NCBI GenBank assembly: GCA_001818315.1
Contig: MHKF01000016.1
Location: 1 to 37,820, forward strand
Length of the DNA: 37,820 nt
Reading direction: 5' to 3'
Source of the DNA: Candidatus Kerfeldbacteria bacterium RIFCSPLOWO2_02_FULL_42_19
Lineage (GTDB): Bacteria > Patescibacteriota > Patescibacteriia > HO2-48-17
Shown piece after piece: positions 1-7,601 of this stretch. A program made the position numbers and the translations under genes. The notes under the pieces are model-generated. The model had not been told where the DNA came from. It ran no database searches and saw only the letters and a list, made by a program, of their open reading frames with translations. The first letter of the stretch is position 1. Each line of letters starts with the position of its first letter.

Positions 1-282
1 CCCTTGAACCAGTATGAGAGAAATCTCTACTGGGATTTTTGTTTCTGGTAGAGTGTAGAGAAGCGAAGCGGCATTACTTGCCCTCACCCTGTCGCTCCGA
101 TGTTCATCGGAGAACGACCTATAGTGGATTGTTCCGCTTCGCCTCTGTGCACGAGCAATGAACCAATAGCGGATTGGTCACTCTCCTTTTGGAGAACATG
201 ACTCTCGCATACTGGGATTTCTGCTTCTGCGCGCTCGCTGTTTCGTCGAACAGCGAGAGACAAACTAATCATAATAAAATCT
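1..282 (+). ncRNA. Hairpin-rich left flank of IS110-type relic (possible bridge-RNA remnant)
   Basis: This stretch has no credible gene. It holds three stable hairpins just upstream of the IS110-type transposase relic. The first is at 91-118: a 4-bp then an 8-bp stem around a 2-nt bulge. The second is at 177-202, built the same way: a GTCA/TGAC outer stem and a TCTCC/GGAGA inner stem. The third is at 234-257: a 9-bp stem with a 6-nt loop. Two near-copies of ACTGGGATTT..TTCTG occur at 29-47 and 211-228, and a GGATTG motif occurs twice. IS110-family elements are known to express a structured bridge RNA from a non-coding end. Assigning that role here is inference, and the element is dead, so any RNA would be a relic. 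Confidence 0.3.
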
Positions 283-1083
283 ATGCATACGATACATCGT
301 TCGCACATGCTCTTTGTCGGCGTGGATGTCCACAAGGACACGCACACCGCCGTTGCGCTTTCCCCGTTCGGGGAAAAGATATTTGAGATGAAGATTGGCA
401 ATGAAGCAGAGGATTTCATCTCCTTGGTCGAGAAAACAAGGATCGAAGCGGAAAAGATGGGATTGATTCCCTCTTTTGATTTGGAAGACGTCCATAGTTG
501 GGGAGAGCGGCTGTCTTCGTTTCTCGTTGAACGGGAGCTATCGCTGGAGCGGGAATGGCTGGTCAAAGAACGGGCTCGGCTCAAAAATCAGCTCCATATC
601 CTTTCTCCATCGCATTCACAACACCGGCTACCGCGCCAAGTTCAAAGACCCCTTTTCCAAGAAAGCCCTGCGTTACTGGATGAGAAGCGTTCCGAAAAAC
701 ACGGATGCTATCCTTGAACAGAGAATGAAACGAGCTGTGCGCCGCCTGCTTGATCTGCGGGAGGAAATTCAAGATATTGAGGAAGAGTTGGAAGCGATGA
801 TGAAAGACAACAGAACTACGCTCCGAACGGCTTCCGGCTGCGGCACGGTCATCGCCGCCTTAATCGAGCTTTTCACCGAATGGCTTTGTCGCAAATATCA
901 CGTTCTGGGAATGATGCCGCCCGTCAGTATTTCAAAAGAAAAATATCAGAAGGCAAAACTAAAGCGCAAGCTCTGATATGCCTGCGCCGCCAGTTGGTCA
1001 ATGTCGTCTGGATGATGATGAAGCATAAAACCGAGTACCGCCCGCCTGTCGGCGAGGCAGGTTATTCACAGAGAAACGATTGA
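283..1083 (+). pseudogene. IS110-family transposase relic (frameshifted, internally deleted)
   Basis: The N-terminal part (from 283, frame 1) reads FVGVDVHKDTHTAVAL, the first Asp motif of the DEDD RuvC-like domain of IS110/IS1111 transposases. At about 600 the reading moves to frame 2 (coiled region YRAKFKDPFSKKALRYWMR, then a helix-hairpin-helix-like TASGCGTVIAALI). At about 880 it returns to frame 1, where SGNDAARQYF and ALICLRRQLVNVVWMMMKH form the C-terminal Tnp_20-type Ser region. The segment between the AALI and SGNDAARQYF motifs is shortened, and the central acidic residues of the catalytic domain are not recognisable. At least two frameshifts and a deletion make it non-functional. 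The hairpin-rich 1-282 region is its likely left end. Confidence 0.75.
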
Positions 1084-1376
1084 CTTTCTCTCATAGCGGA
1101 TCTTTTTCCTTTTTGCCCGCCCGAGCGTCAGATTTCGTTTCTGATTTTGTTCAAAAAAGGTTCGAGCGGCGTTCAGTAATTGCGATCAACAAAGACATTT
1201 TAGAAAAGCGTCCATGGTTCCAGTAATATTGAATCTCTTGGGAATGCTATGTTTATATGACAAGTGCTTGACTTTTAGTACTTGGCATGATTCATTACTC
1301 GATAATCAGAATCTATCTGATACCTCTACGGCGTAGGGTTGTAGAAGGGTGTACATTACAAAAAGGAGACTAGGTA
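1084..1376. other. Intergenic region upstream of the interrupted Nudix-like gene
   Basis: There is no gene here. A TTGACT box at 1268-1273 could be a -35 element but has no convincing -10. A good Shine-Dalgarno (AAGGAG, 1363-1368) sits 8 nt before the ATG at 1377. The right boundary of the IS110-type relic must lie near 1083-1150, but no terminal repeat is visible. Confidence 0.4.
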
Positions 1377-1550
1377 ATGAGTGCAGTAGAACGATTTCGT
1401 ATAATCGCAGCCCAAGATCGTTTTAAGGGCTGGCCGCTCATTGGAGAGCCGGAGTTGGGTCCAAAGATTCCATATTTTGGCGGAACATTGAACTACAAAC
1501 TTCAAACTGGGAACGGAGTCGAAGATTATACGTCGATCCTTAGTAACTGT

Positions 1551-2153
1551 CTAAATTCTTTTCAAGAGCACCCTAACGAAACACAGAATAATCATTTGTA
1601 AACTTGAGTTTAGTTTTCTTTCACAATTTTTCCATAATCTCCGACATTTCTCCAGCCATGAAAAACTTCTCTCCACCACCCAACGTTTCGGAATGACGGC
1701 AAACGTATGGAGTTCATTTCTTTTTGCGATCTCTGTTTCAGCCTTCAGAAGACGTTTCACTTTTGCAGCAAACGGCTTACCGGTATAGCCGCCATCGACC
1801 AGATTCTTCCTCACCTTTGACAGGTGTTTTTTGTTTTCTGAAAGCGCTTGGAGCGCTCCATCTCGGTCGGTGACATTGGCAGTGGTGACGGTGACGGCAT
1901 GTGGAAGCCCATGGGTATCAACCACGATATGCCGCTGAATACCAGATACTTTTTTGCCTCCATCATAACCTTTTTCTTCCGCGGATTCCGTATTCTTCAC
2001 ACTTTGCGCATCAACGATACCCAAACTCGTTCTGCAGTTCCTGCCATTTTTCAAACGTTCTGCGGTGACCATTTTTTTTAAAAACTTCTTCCAATATGCT
2101 GGGAGTATTTCTGTTTGCCTTTCTGCTCCAAACGGTGAAGTAGTAATAGACAA
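1551..2153 (-). CDS. IS5-family transposase, catalytic DDE frame (OrfB)
   Basis: This frame carries the DDE core. The first Asp is in LGIVDAQSVK, the second in LVDGGYTGK, and the Glu is in VVERSFSWLEKCRRLWKNCER, with the Y-(2)-R-(3)-E-(6)-K-like spacing of IS5 transposases. Its stop codon lies inside the inverted repeat. The frame is open upstream of its first ATG (2153) and overlaps OrfA across the T5A8 tract. It is probably made mainly as an OrfA-OrfB fusion. Joining the frames needs a net +1 (or -2) shift, whereas -1 is the more usual direction in this family. Confidence 0.85.
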   Translation of the reverse strand: MSITTSPFGAERQTEILPAYWKKFLKKMVTAERLKNGRNCRTSLGIVDAQSVKNTESAEEKGYDGGKKVSGIQRHIVVDTHGLPHAVTVTTANVTDRDGALQALSENKKHLSKVRKNLVDGGYTGKPFAAKVKRLLKAETEIAKRNELHTFAVIPKRWVVERSFSWLEKCRRLWKNCERKLNSSLQMIILCFVRVLLKRI

Positions 2154-2346
2154 GTTTCCACTGGGGAAAGTCTGAGGGAAGCATTCTCCATTGGCAACCG
2201 GATTTCAGGAGGTAGAGCAGGGCACAGAATACATCATAGAGGTCAATCGTTCTTGGTTTGGTTTTCTTCCGTGCGGATTCAATCATCGGACGGATTTTTT
2301 CGAATTGTTCCCTGGTTATGTCACTTGGATATATTTTTCTTTGCAT
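2011..2346 (-). CDS. IS5-family transposase, N-terminal frame (OrfA)
   Basis: A 111-residue DUF4096-type N-terminal domain. YPSDITREQFEKIRPMI and the LLKSGCQWRMLPSDFPQWKLVYYYF motif are the standard start of IS5/IS427-type transposases and carry the DNA-binding helices. The frame runs through GTT TTT AAA AAA AAT at the T5A8 tract (2072-2084) and ends soon after it, while the catalytic residues lie in the overlapping frame of OrfB. A functional transposase therefore needs a frameshift or transcriptional slippage at that tract. Confidence 0.85.
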   Translation of the reverse strand: MQRKIYPSDITREQFEKIRPMIESARKKTKPRTIDLYDVFCALLYLLKSGCQWRMLPSDFPQWKLVYYYFTVWSRKANRNTPSILEEVFKKNGHRRTFEKWQELQNEFGYR

Positions 2347-2969
2347 AGTTTTATTTTTTTTCTTTAAACAAAGGCATACAAAGAATTATATACCTATGAA
2401 AAGAATTTAGACAGTTACTTAGGTATTTCGGGTGGGCAGTCTGCTTCGGGGTTGTTGTAAACCCGCAGGAGACATGTCCATCCAATACTGATCCGGAAAT
2501 GGGTTTCGGTCCGCACGTCGTCACGCTCTGCCAATGGAAACCTGGAATGAATCAGGCGAGTTGGGAGCTTCCGCCCGGCGGCATTGGGAAGATCGACTCG
2601 AAGACAACAGAAGTAGAAAAAGTAGAAATCATGGAGAGGACCAAACAAGCGTACCTCAAAGAGACAGGCTTAGGCGATGGAAATTTCCAATACCTCGGCC
2701 ATATCATGATCGAGATTGGCAAGTATCGCGGCGCAACGCCGGATGACCACGGGTTGCGTGCCCATCTCTTTCTCGCAACAGAGCTTCAGCGAGTGCAGGA
2801 CGCACGGAAACCGAACCCAAACGAAATCATGGAGACACTCATGGTGCCGCTCGATGAGTTCCAACAGGTCCTCTCATCCGGTCTGTTCGTAGAGGAGAGC
2901 GCTGTTGCCTGCGCTTACAAGGCGCTCATCGAACTAGGCTTTCTTCACTGGTTATAGTTGTAATTTCAT

Positions 2970-3024
2970 AAGACTGTTCGCATAGGATCTCAACATTTTT
3001 AAAATCGAATGTGCGAACAGTCTT
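2970..3024. terminator. 13-bp inverted repeat downstream of the Nudix-like gene
   Basis: AAGACTGTTCGCA (2970-2982) and its perfect complement (3012-3024) enclose a 29-nt loop just after the Nudix-like stop. There is no strong U tract. It may be a terminator-like hairpin or the ends of a lost small element. The rest of 2958-3207 shows nothing else. Confidence 0.4.
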
Positions 3025-3207
3025 TCAACAACGCCTTGCGAAATTCGTGATCAACGGACCAATTTGCGAGGCGCTTTGTTTTTCTCAACTTCAAGCGTTT
3101 TTGCAGAAAAAAATTCTTTAGGTTATCATTTATATGAACTTTGTGAGTGCTTCGAAAGTAAGATATCCCGCCACAGCCCTCTCGTTGCTTAAGCAATGGA
3201 GCGTAGT

Positions 3208-3621
3208 ATGAACGTATTCAACATCCAACAATTTAAAATGCATAAAAAGGGACCAGAAAAAGTACTCGGTAATCTGGAAGCGCGGATTATGGAAATACTT
3301 TGGAAAATAGGAGAGGGATCAGTGCGCGATGTACGCGAAAATCTTGCAAAGAAAAAATATATTTCATTTAACACAGTCATGACCGTGATGAATCGATTGA
3401 TCGGCAAGCAACTCCTGCAAAAGTTACGAAAAGGAGGCGTATATTGCTACAAGGCTCAAGTAACACGAAAAACATTTTGTCAAAAAATTTCAGAGAGTAT
3501 TTTTCGTGAACTGTTACATGATCCGCAATTTTTTGGTATGGCAGGTTTTATGAGCGCTATGGAGCGTTTAGATCAAAACACTCTCAAAAAAATAGAAAAC
3601 ATTCTCAAAAAGAGACATTAA
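3208..3621 (+). CDS. BlaI/MecI-family transcriptional repressor
   Basis: A 137-residue penicillinase-repressor family protein. The winged helix is clear: LGNLEARIMEILWKIGEG, then VRDVRENLAKK, the recognition helix SFNTVMTVMNRLIGK, and the wing LRKGGVYCYKAQVTR. The C-terminal helices (SAMERLDQNTLKKIENILKK) should dimerise. GGAG at 3198-3201 lies 6 nt before the ATG at 3208, so this start is preferred over 3196. The next gene is a BlaR1/M56-type peptidase, the classical sensor partner that removes such repressors. A matching operator lies upstream of the DsbA-like gene at 4802. No beta-lactamase or PBP gene is nearby, so the inducing signal is unknown. Confidence 0.9.
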   Translation: MNVFNIQQFKMHKKGPEKVLGNLEARIMEILWKIGEGSVRDVRENLAKKKYISFNTVMTVMNRLIGKQLLQKLRKGGVYCYKAQVTRKTFCQKISESIFRELLHDPQFFGMAGFMSAMERLDQNTLKKIENILKKRH

Positions 3622-3680
3622 ATCAAGGTAATTGCCAATGAGATAATTCTGCCTCGAAAGACGATTCCCGAGCGGGCCTA

Positions 3681-4673
3681 ATGAAAACACACCTTATGGA
3701 GAACAAAAATCATGATTCTTGCATCCATCTCTACAGTATTTTTTTTGGCATCGCAGTCGCCATGATTCTAGTGGGGGTTTTGTTGTACATGTATGAAATG
3801 AAGCCTATTTTTACATTAAATAATTGGTGTGCAAAAATATTAGGACGGGATTTTTCACATAATCCTTGGCATAGTGTAGCGTTATTGTTTATCAGCACCT
3901 GGATTTTTATTGCTGTCTTTTTGCAAATAAAACTGTGGTGCAGAACACGGACTGTTCAAAAGTTCTGGAGTCAAATACAACAGATTCCAAAAAAGAAGAT
4001 GCTTTTGGACCTCATCGAAAAATTACAGATTCCGGCACAACGCATCATAATTCTCAAGGATCAAAACGCGTTCGCATTAACAAAAGGTTTTTTTTACACA
4101 AAAATATTTATTTCTGAAAAACTTATCGAAATGCTCACAAATGACGAACTGAGTTGTGTGCTCCATCATGAATATTATCATCTCAGACATCGCGATCCAC
4201 TACGAATAGCATGCATGCAGAGCGTAAGTAATTTTTGTTTTTTTATCCCCATCATGCAAGAAATCATGCAGCGTTACTTGTTACACCAAGAATTTGCCGC
4301 TGATGCTGAAGTCTTACGAAGATATGATCGAAGGATTCTACTTTCCGCAATCATGAAAATCATGAAACACACAAAGCTAGCAAATACTCCTAAAGCAATA
4401 GGGGGGCCCGTTTATGGTTTGGCATTATTTTCGCCAATGAAAGTAAGATTACATTACATACTCAATCAAATAGAGAGTAAGAGAAACTGCACCCATTTTT
4501 CGCTGCGAAAAATACTTTTTAGTGTTACATGCAGCATGATCATTATCGTTGCTTTTGTGATTGTCATGCTTCCAAAATATACCGATGCTACTCACGAGAA
4601 TACAATGTGTTATGAACTTTTTCAGAAAGCGCCAAACATGAGTCGTCCATTGCAAAGCGTTGCTCCACAGTAG
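3681..4673 (+). CDS. BlaR1/MecR1-like M56 membrane metallopeptidase
   Basis: A 330-residue integral membrane peptidase. Predicted membrane segments are near residues 18-38, 62-82 and 283-302, with a further hydrophobic stretch after the active site. The zinc motif HEYYH (His163, Glu164, His167) sits in VLHHEYYHLRHRDPLR, and EFAADAEVLRRYD supplies the likely third ligand, as in M56/M48 enzymes. It lacks the large extracellular penicillin-binding sensor domain of staphylococcal BlaR1 and ends about 30 residues after the last membrane segment. It probably senses another envelope signal and triggers cleavage of the BlaI-type repressor encoded 59 bp upstream. The start gives the full first membrane helix. 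Confidence 0.85.
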   Translation: MKTHLMENKNHDSCIHLYSIFFGIAVAMILVGVLLYMYEMKPIFTLNNWCAKILGRDFSHNPWHSVALLFISTWIFIAVFLQIKLWCRTRTVQKFWSQIQQIPKKKMLLDLIEKLQIPAQRIIILKDQNAFALTKGFFYTKIFISEKLIEMLTNDELSCVLHHEYYHLRHRDPLRIACMQSVSNFCFFIPIMQEIMQRYLLHQEFAADAEVLRRYDRRILLSAIMKIMKHTKLANTPKAIGGPVYGLALFSPMKVRLHYILNQIESKRNCTHFSLRKILFSVTCSMIIIVAFVIVMLPKYTDATHENTMCYELFQKAPNMSRPLQSVAPQ

Positions 4674-4709
4674 AAAAAGAGAACTGTGGAAAACTCACAG
4701 GAAAAGACC

Positions 4710-4738
4710 TTGTGACACTACACGATGTAGTGTATACT
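4710..4738 (+). promoter_or_regulatory. Promoter with embedded BlaI-type operator upstream of the DsbA-like gene
   Basis: A -35 box TTGTGA (4710-4715) and a -10 box TATACT (4733-4738) are separated by exactly 17 nt. The spacer is filled by a perfect 8-3-8 palindrome, ACACTACA-CGA-TGTAGTGT (4715-4733), containing TACA/TGTA half-sites. BlaI/MecI repressors bind TACA/TGTA dyads, so this is a strong candidate operator for the repressor at 3208. Repressor binding here would block RNA polymerase. No equivalent dyad was seen upstream of the repressor gene itself. Confidence 0.7.
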
Positions 4739-4801
4739 TTCAAGAGAGAACAAAGGAAAAAATTTTACTTTATTCATCAAGAATATTAATCAAAACGAAC
4801 T

Positions 4802-5599
4802 ATGTCTGAAACTACATCAGGGGGCGAATTCGGCAATATGCCGCCGAAAATGTCTTTCCTTTTTGGCCTCACAGTCGGCATTGCTGTAATCGCCAGCATT
4901 GGTTTTGTACTCGTGCTGAAGCGAGGTGAAGCTTCGCAAGGAACTGTATCGGAAAAAAATACGAATACAACTGCACTAGCGCCAACAGTAGCACAACCGA
5001 GTCCAACTGTTGTAGAAGATACCATACCCATTCCTTCCGGTTCCGGAGACATTCAGATGAATGCAATAAGTAAAGATGAGCATATTCGTGGTAATGTGAA
5101 TGCGCAAGTTTCAGTCGTGGAATACTCGGACCTTGAATGTCCTTACTGCAAGCGTATTCATCCGACTCTCAAACAAGTTTTGACCACTTACGGGGATAAA
5201 GTGAATTGGGTGTATCGACATTTTCCTCTTGACTCTTTGCACAGTAAAGCGCGCAAGGAAGCTGAAGCCACAGAATGCGCTGCGGAACTCGGAGGTAATG
5301 ATGTATTTTGGGCTTACGTAGATAAAATTTACGAAATTACACCTTCGAATGATGGACTTGATCCAGCGCAATTGCCGACAATTGCAGAAGGTCTCGGCTT
5401 AGATAAGAAAAAATTTGAAGAGTGCTTGAATTCTGGGAAATATGCCCAAAAAATAGCCGATTATCTTGCCGATGCGACGAAAGCAGGCGGACAGGGGACT
5501 CCATACTCAGTGATCGTTGCAGGAGACCAAAAAATACCAATTTCAGGTGCTGTTCCATTTGCGCAGTTCCAATCGACTCTTGATACATTAGTCAAATAG
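4802..5599 (+). CDS. Membrane-anchored DsbA-family thiol oxidoreductase
   Basis: A 265-residue protein with one N-terminal membrane anchor (about residues 19-38). A low-complexity Thr/Pro linker follows, then a DsbA/DSBA-like thioredoxin fold. The active site is CPYC (Cys113, Cys116) in VVEYSDLECPYCKR, and the cis-Pro loop is GTPYSVI (Pro234). The helical insert (about 145-215) is the usual DsbA lid. It should form or isomerise disulfides in exported proteins on the outer face of the membrane. The operator in its promoter suggests control by the upstream BlaI/BlaR-like pair, so this looks like an envelope stress response. No DsbB/VKOR partner is visible in the window. Confidence 0.9.
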   Translation: MSETTSGGEFGNMPPKMSFLFGLTVGIAVIASIGFVLVLKRGEASQGTVSEKNTNTTALAPTVAQPSPTVVEDTIPIPSGSGDIQMNAISKDEHIRGNVNAQVSVVEYSDLECPYCKRIHPTLKQVLTTYGDKVNWVYRHFPLDSLHSKARKEAEATECAAELGGNDVFWAYVDKIYEITPSNDGLDPAQLPTIAEGLGLDKKKFEECLNSGKYAQKIADYLADATKAGGQGTPYSVIVAGDQKIPISGAVPFAQFQSTLDTLVK

Positions 5600-5695
5600 T
5601 GAATTTGAGAAAATATAAAACCTTTCAGAGTTGAAGTTTTGTATTTCACTGGATCATTCTCTGAAGCGTGAGAGTAAGTTTCGAATTGGATTTTG

Positions 5696-5768
5696 TGTCC
5701 CTGGTGGGAATTGAACCCACGACCTTTGCATCCGGAGTGCAACGCTCTATCCACTGAGCTACAGGGAC
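5696..5768 (-). tRNA. tRNA-Arg (anticodon CCG)
   Basis: A complete 73-nt cloverleaf reads from 5768 down. It has a 7-bp acceptor (GTCCCTG/CAGGGAC), D arm GCTC/GAGC, anticodon stem TTGCA/TGCAA with loop CTCCGGA, a 5-nt variable loop, T arm GTGGG-TTCAATT-CCCAC and discriminator A. Anticodon CCG reads CGG (Arg). CCA is not encoded. A TATAAT box on the same strand at 5778-5783 lies about 10 nt upstream of the 5' end and is the probable -10 element. Confidence 0.97.
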
Positions 5769-5816
5769 ATCATTGGTATTATAAAGTAGTATACCTTAAA
5801 AAGCCTTTGTAAAAAT

Positions 5817-7328
5817 ATGAAGAAAGGACAACGCCTGTTTCAAGAACTTTTAGTCGACTTACGAAAATTGTATTATCTCGGAAGCACGCTACAGATACTC
5901 GCGTGGGATCAAGAAGTAAAGATGCCTAAGAAAGGTGGAAAATTGCGTTCCGAAACAATCGAATGTCTTTCGGGAATATTGCACGAAAAATTTACAACGT
6001 CCTCGTTTGGAACGCGTTTGCGCAAAATAAAAAAATTTTCAAAACAGCAATTGAATGATGAACAACAGGCGATCGTGCGCGAGGTACTCCACGATTATCA
6101 TAAGGCGAAAAAAGAACCAAAGGCATTTGTAGAGCTCTTTGCTAAGACCGCGAGCCAAGCCCAGAATACATGGAGAGAGGCTAAGCAAAAATCAGATTTT
6201 CCATTATTCCAACCATATCTAACAAAGATTGTAAAGCTTGCACGAAAGCGAGCGAATTACTTGGGGTATCGAACATCCCCCTACGAAGCTCTCTTACATT
6301 TATTCGAACCCGCGTTGACTCTCACAGAAATTACAGCCTTATTAGAAGAATTGAAAGCATTTCTGATTCCATTTTTGAAAATTTTGCAACGATCTCCAGT
6401 GAATCCGAATCCTCAGCGACTCTTCGGAAATTTTCCTATCGAAAAACAAGAAAAATTGAATCAATATGTAGCACAACGCATAGGATTTGATTTTGAAGCT
6501 GGAAGATTAGATATAAGCGAACATCCGTTTACGAGTGGGTTACATCCCGATGATGTCCGGTTTACGACACGATACGACAAAGAAGACGTGTTACATACCC
6601 TGATACCGACAATTCATGAAGCCGGACACGGGTTGTATGAACAGGGCTTGCTCGCAAAAAATTTTGGAACACCTTTGGGAGAAGCATTATCGATTGCGAT
6701 GCACGAAGCGCAATCAAGGCTTTGGGAAAACATCATTGGCAGGAGTAAAATTTTTTGGCAATTTTTCTATCCTAGGCTTCAAAAAATTTTTCCAAAACCT
6801 TTCCGTTCGATTCCATTAGATGATTTTTATGCCGCGCTGAATACTGTCAAAGCTTCATTGATACGCGTTGCCGCCGATGAAGTCACGTACAATTTGCACA
6901 TTATTTTGCGTTTTGAAATCGAAAAAGAACTTATGGAAGGCGCACTCGCGGTTTCTAATTTGCCACGCGTATGGAACGAAAGGATGAAATCATATCTCGG
7001 GGTGCGCGTCCCAGATAACGCGCATGGAGTCTTGCAAGATATTCATTGGTCTTTTGGAAGCATCGGGTATTTTCCGAGCTACGCGCTCGGAAATATCTAT
7101 GCTGCGCAACTCTATCATCAGGCACAAAAAGATTTACCAAATCTTGAAAACGATTTTCGCAGAGGACACTTTGAGCGTTTTCTCGCTTGGCAGCGCAAAC
7201 ACATACACCGTCATGGAAGACGATACCGCTCTACAGAACTGATACAAGCCGTTACCGGTGAAAAAATTTCGGCAAAATATTTTATCGACTATCTGCGAAC
7301 AAAATACTCAGAGTTGTACAAATTATAA
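5817..7328 (+). CDS. M32 (Taq-type) metallocarboxypeptidase
   Basis: A 503-residue protein of the thermostable carboxypeptidase 1 (M32) family, the usual length. The N-terminal motif LGSTLQILAWDQEVKMPKKGG matches the family's Trp-Asp substrate-cleft region. The zinc motif HEAGH (His267, Glu268, His271) lies in PTIHEAGHGLYEQGL, and MHEAQSRLWENIIGRS supplies the third ligand, Glu. WSFGSIGYFPSYALGNIYAAQ is the conserved C-terminal HXXRXPSY-like region. It removes C-terminal amino acids from peptides in the cytoplasm, so it fits peptide scavenging. It stands alone between the divergent tRNA and a long hairpin. Confidence 0.95.
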   Translation: MKKGQRLFQELLVDLRKLYYLGSTLQILAWDQEVKMPKKGGKLRSETIECLSGILHEKFTTSSFGTRLRKIKKFSKQQLNDEQQAIVREVLHDYHKAKKEPKAFVELFAKTASQAQNTWREAKQKSDFPLFQPYLTKIVKLARKRANYLGYRTSPYEALLHLFEPALTLTEITALLEELKAFLIPFLKILQRSPVNPNPQRLFGNFPIEKQEKLNQYVAQRIGFDFEAGRLDISEHPFTSGLHPDDVRFTTRYDKEDVLHTLIPTIHEAGHGLYEQGLLAKNFGTPLGEALSIAMHEAQSRLWENIIGRSKIFWQFFYPRLQKIFPKPFRSIPLDDFYAALNTVKASLIRVAADEVTYNLHIILRFEIEKELMEGALAVSNLPRVWNERMKSYLGVRVPDNAHGVLQDIHWSFGSIGYFPSYALGNIYAAQLYHQAQKDLPNLENDFRRGHFERFLAWQRKHIHRHGRRYRSTELIQAVTGEKISAKYFIDYLRTKYSELYKL

Positions 7329-7377
7329 TGGTACAGTCGCCGAATGCGCTTTCGTCTGTTAGAAAGGAATTTTCATC

Positions 7378-7466
7378 ATAGCAAAAGAGGAGGAAGACTC
7401 TCGCATTCGAAGCACTGACACTGCACAGTGTGCTGAGAAAGGAGAGTCTTCCTCCCTTTTTGCTAT
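7378..7466 (+). terminator. Long imperfect hairpin downstream of the M32 gene
   Basis: Arms 7378-7402 and 7442-7466 pair over 25 positions with only two adjacent mismatches. The loop contains a second small hairpin (CACTG-CA-CAGTG). The right arm ends in a T5 run. It probably terminates the M32 transcript, but the stem is far longer than a normal intrinsic terminator and is nearly symmetrical, so it could work on both strands or be a small structured RNA or MITE-like relic. Confidence 0.5.
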
Positions 7467-7517
7467 GCAAATTGAACAAGAAACGGTATTCAGAGCGGTA
7501 GTTCCATAATGCAACAT

Positions 7518-7545
7518 TTGCAATTTTTTTCACTTGCCCTACAAT
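7518..7545 (+). promoter_or_regulatory. Promoter of the TPR gene
   Basis: TTGCAA (7518-7523) and TACAAT (7540-7545) are separated by 16 nt and lie about 55 nt upstream of the start codon. No operator-like dyad is visible. Confidence 0.5.
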
Positions 7546-7601
7546 AGGACTGTTCACGGCGGAACTGAAGTCGTGTAAAACACAAGTCAAAGGAGGTCAT
7601 G

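Larger units (their letters stand above)
1543..2418 (-). mobile_element. IS5-family insertion sequence, 876 bp
   Basis: The element is bounded by perfect 22-bp inverted repeats (1543-1564 and 2397-2418; outer bases GTAACTGTCTAAATTC). It carries a two-frame DDE transposase on the minus strand. Size, repeats, TNA-type duplication and the transposase motifs fit the IS5 family. Intact repeats and duplication indicate a recent insertion. Confidence 0.9.
1540..2421. repeat. TTA target-site duplication flanking the IS5-family element
   Basis: TTA occurs at 1540-1542 and again at 2419-2421, directly outside the inverted repeats. A 3-bp TNA duplication is usual for part of the IS5 family. Removing one copy restores the Nudix-like reading frame, which confirms the boundaries. 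Confidence 0.85.
1377..2957 (+). pseudogene. Nudix-like hydrolase gene split by an IS5-family element
   Basis: The 5' part (1377-1542) and 3' part (2422-2957) are two halves of one gene. Deleting the element plus one copy of the TTA duplication joins CTT AGG TAT TTC in frame and gives a 233-residue protein with no stop. The joined protein has a beta-strand run GVVVNP, then VVTLCQWKPG and WELPPGGIGK, the typical lead-in to a Nudix box. The box itself is degenerate: where the consensus has REUXEEXGU this protein has QAYLKETGL, so the Arg-Glu pair and one metal-binding Glu are absent. It may be a non-hydrolysing or divergent member. AAGGAG 8 nt before the ATG supports the start. As it stands, the first half would run into the element and stop at 1601. 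Confidence 0.8.

Noticed and set aside
174..386. 70-codon plus-strand open frame overlapping the transposase relic start
   Set aside because: It overlaps the hairpin region and the conserved IS110 N-terminal motif in another frame.
5461..5754. 97-codon minus-strand open frame opposite the DsbA-like gene's 3' end and over the tRNA
   Set aside because: It covers the tRNA-Arg gene and the opposite strand of a real gene; the reading is a shadow.
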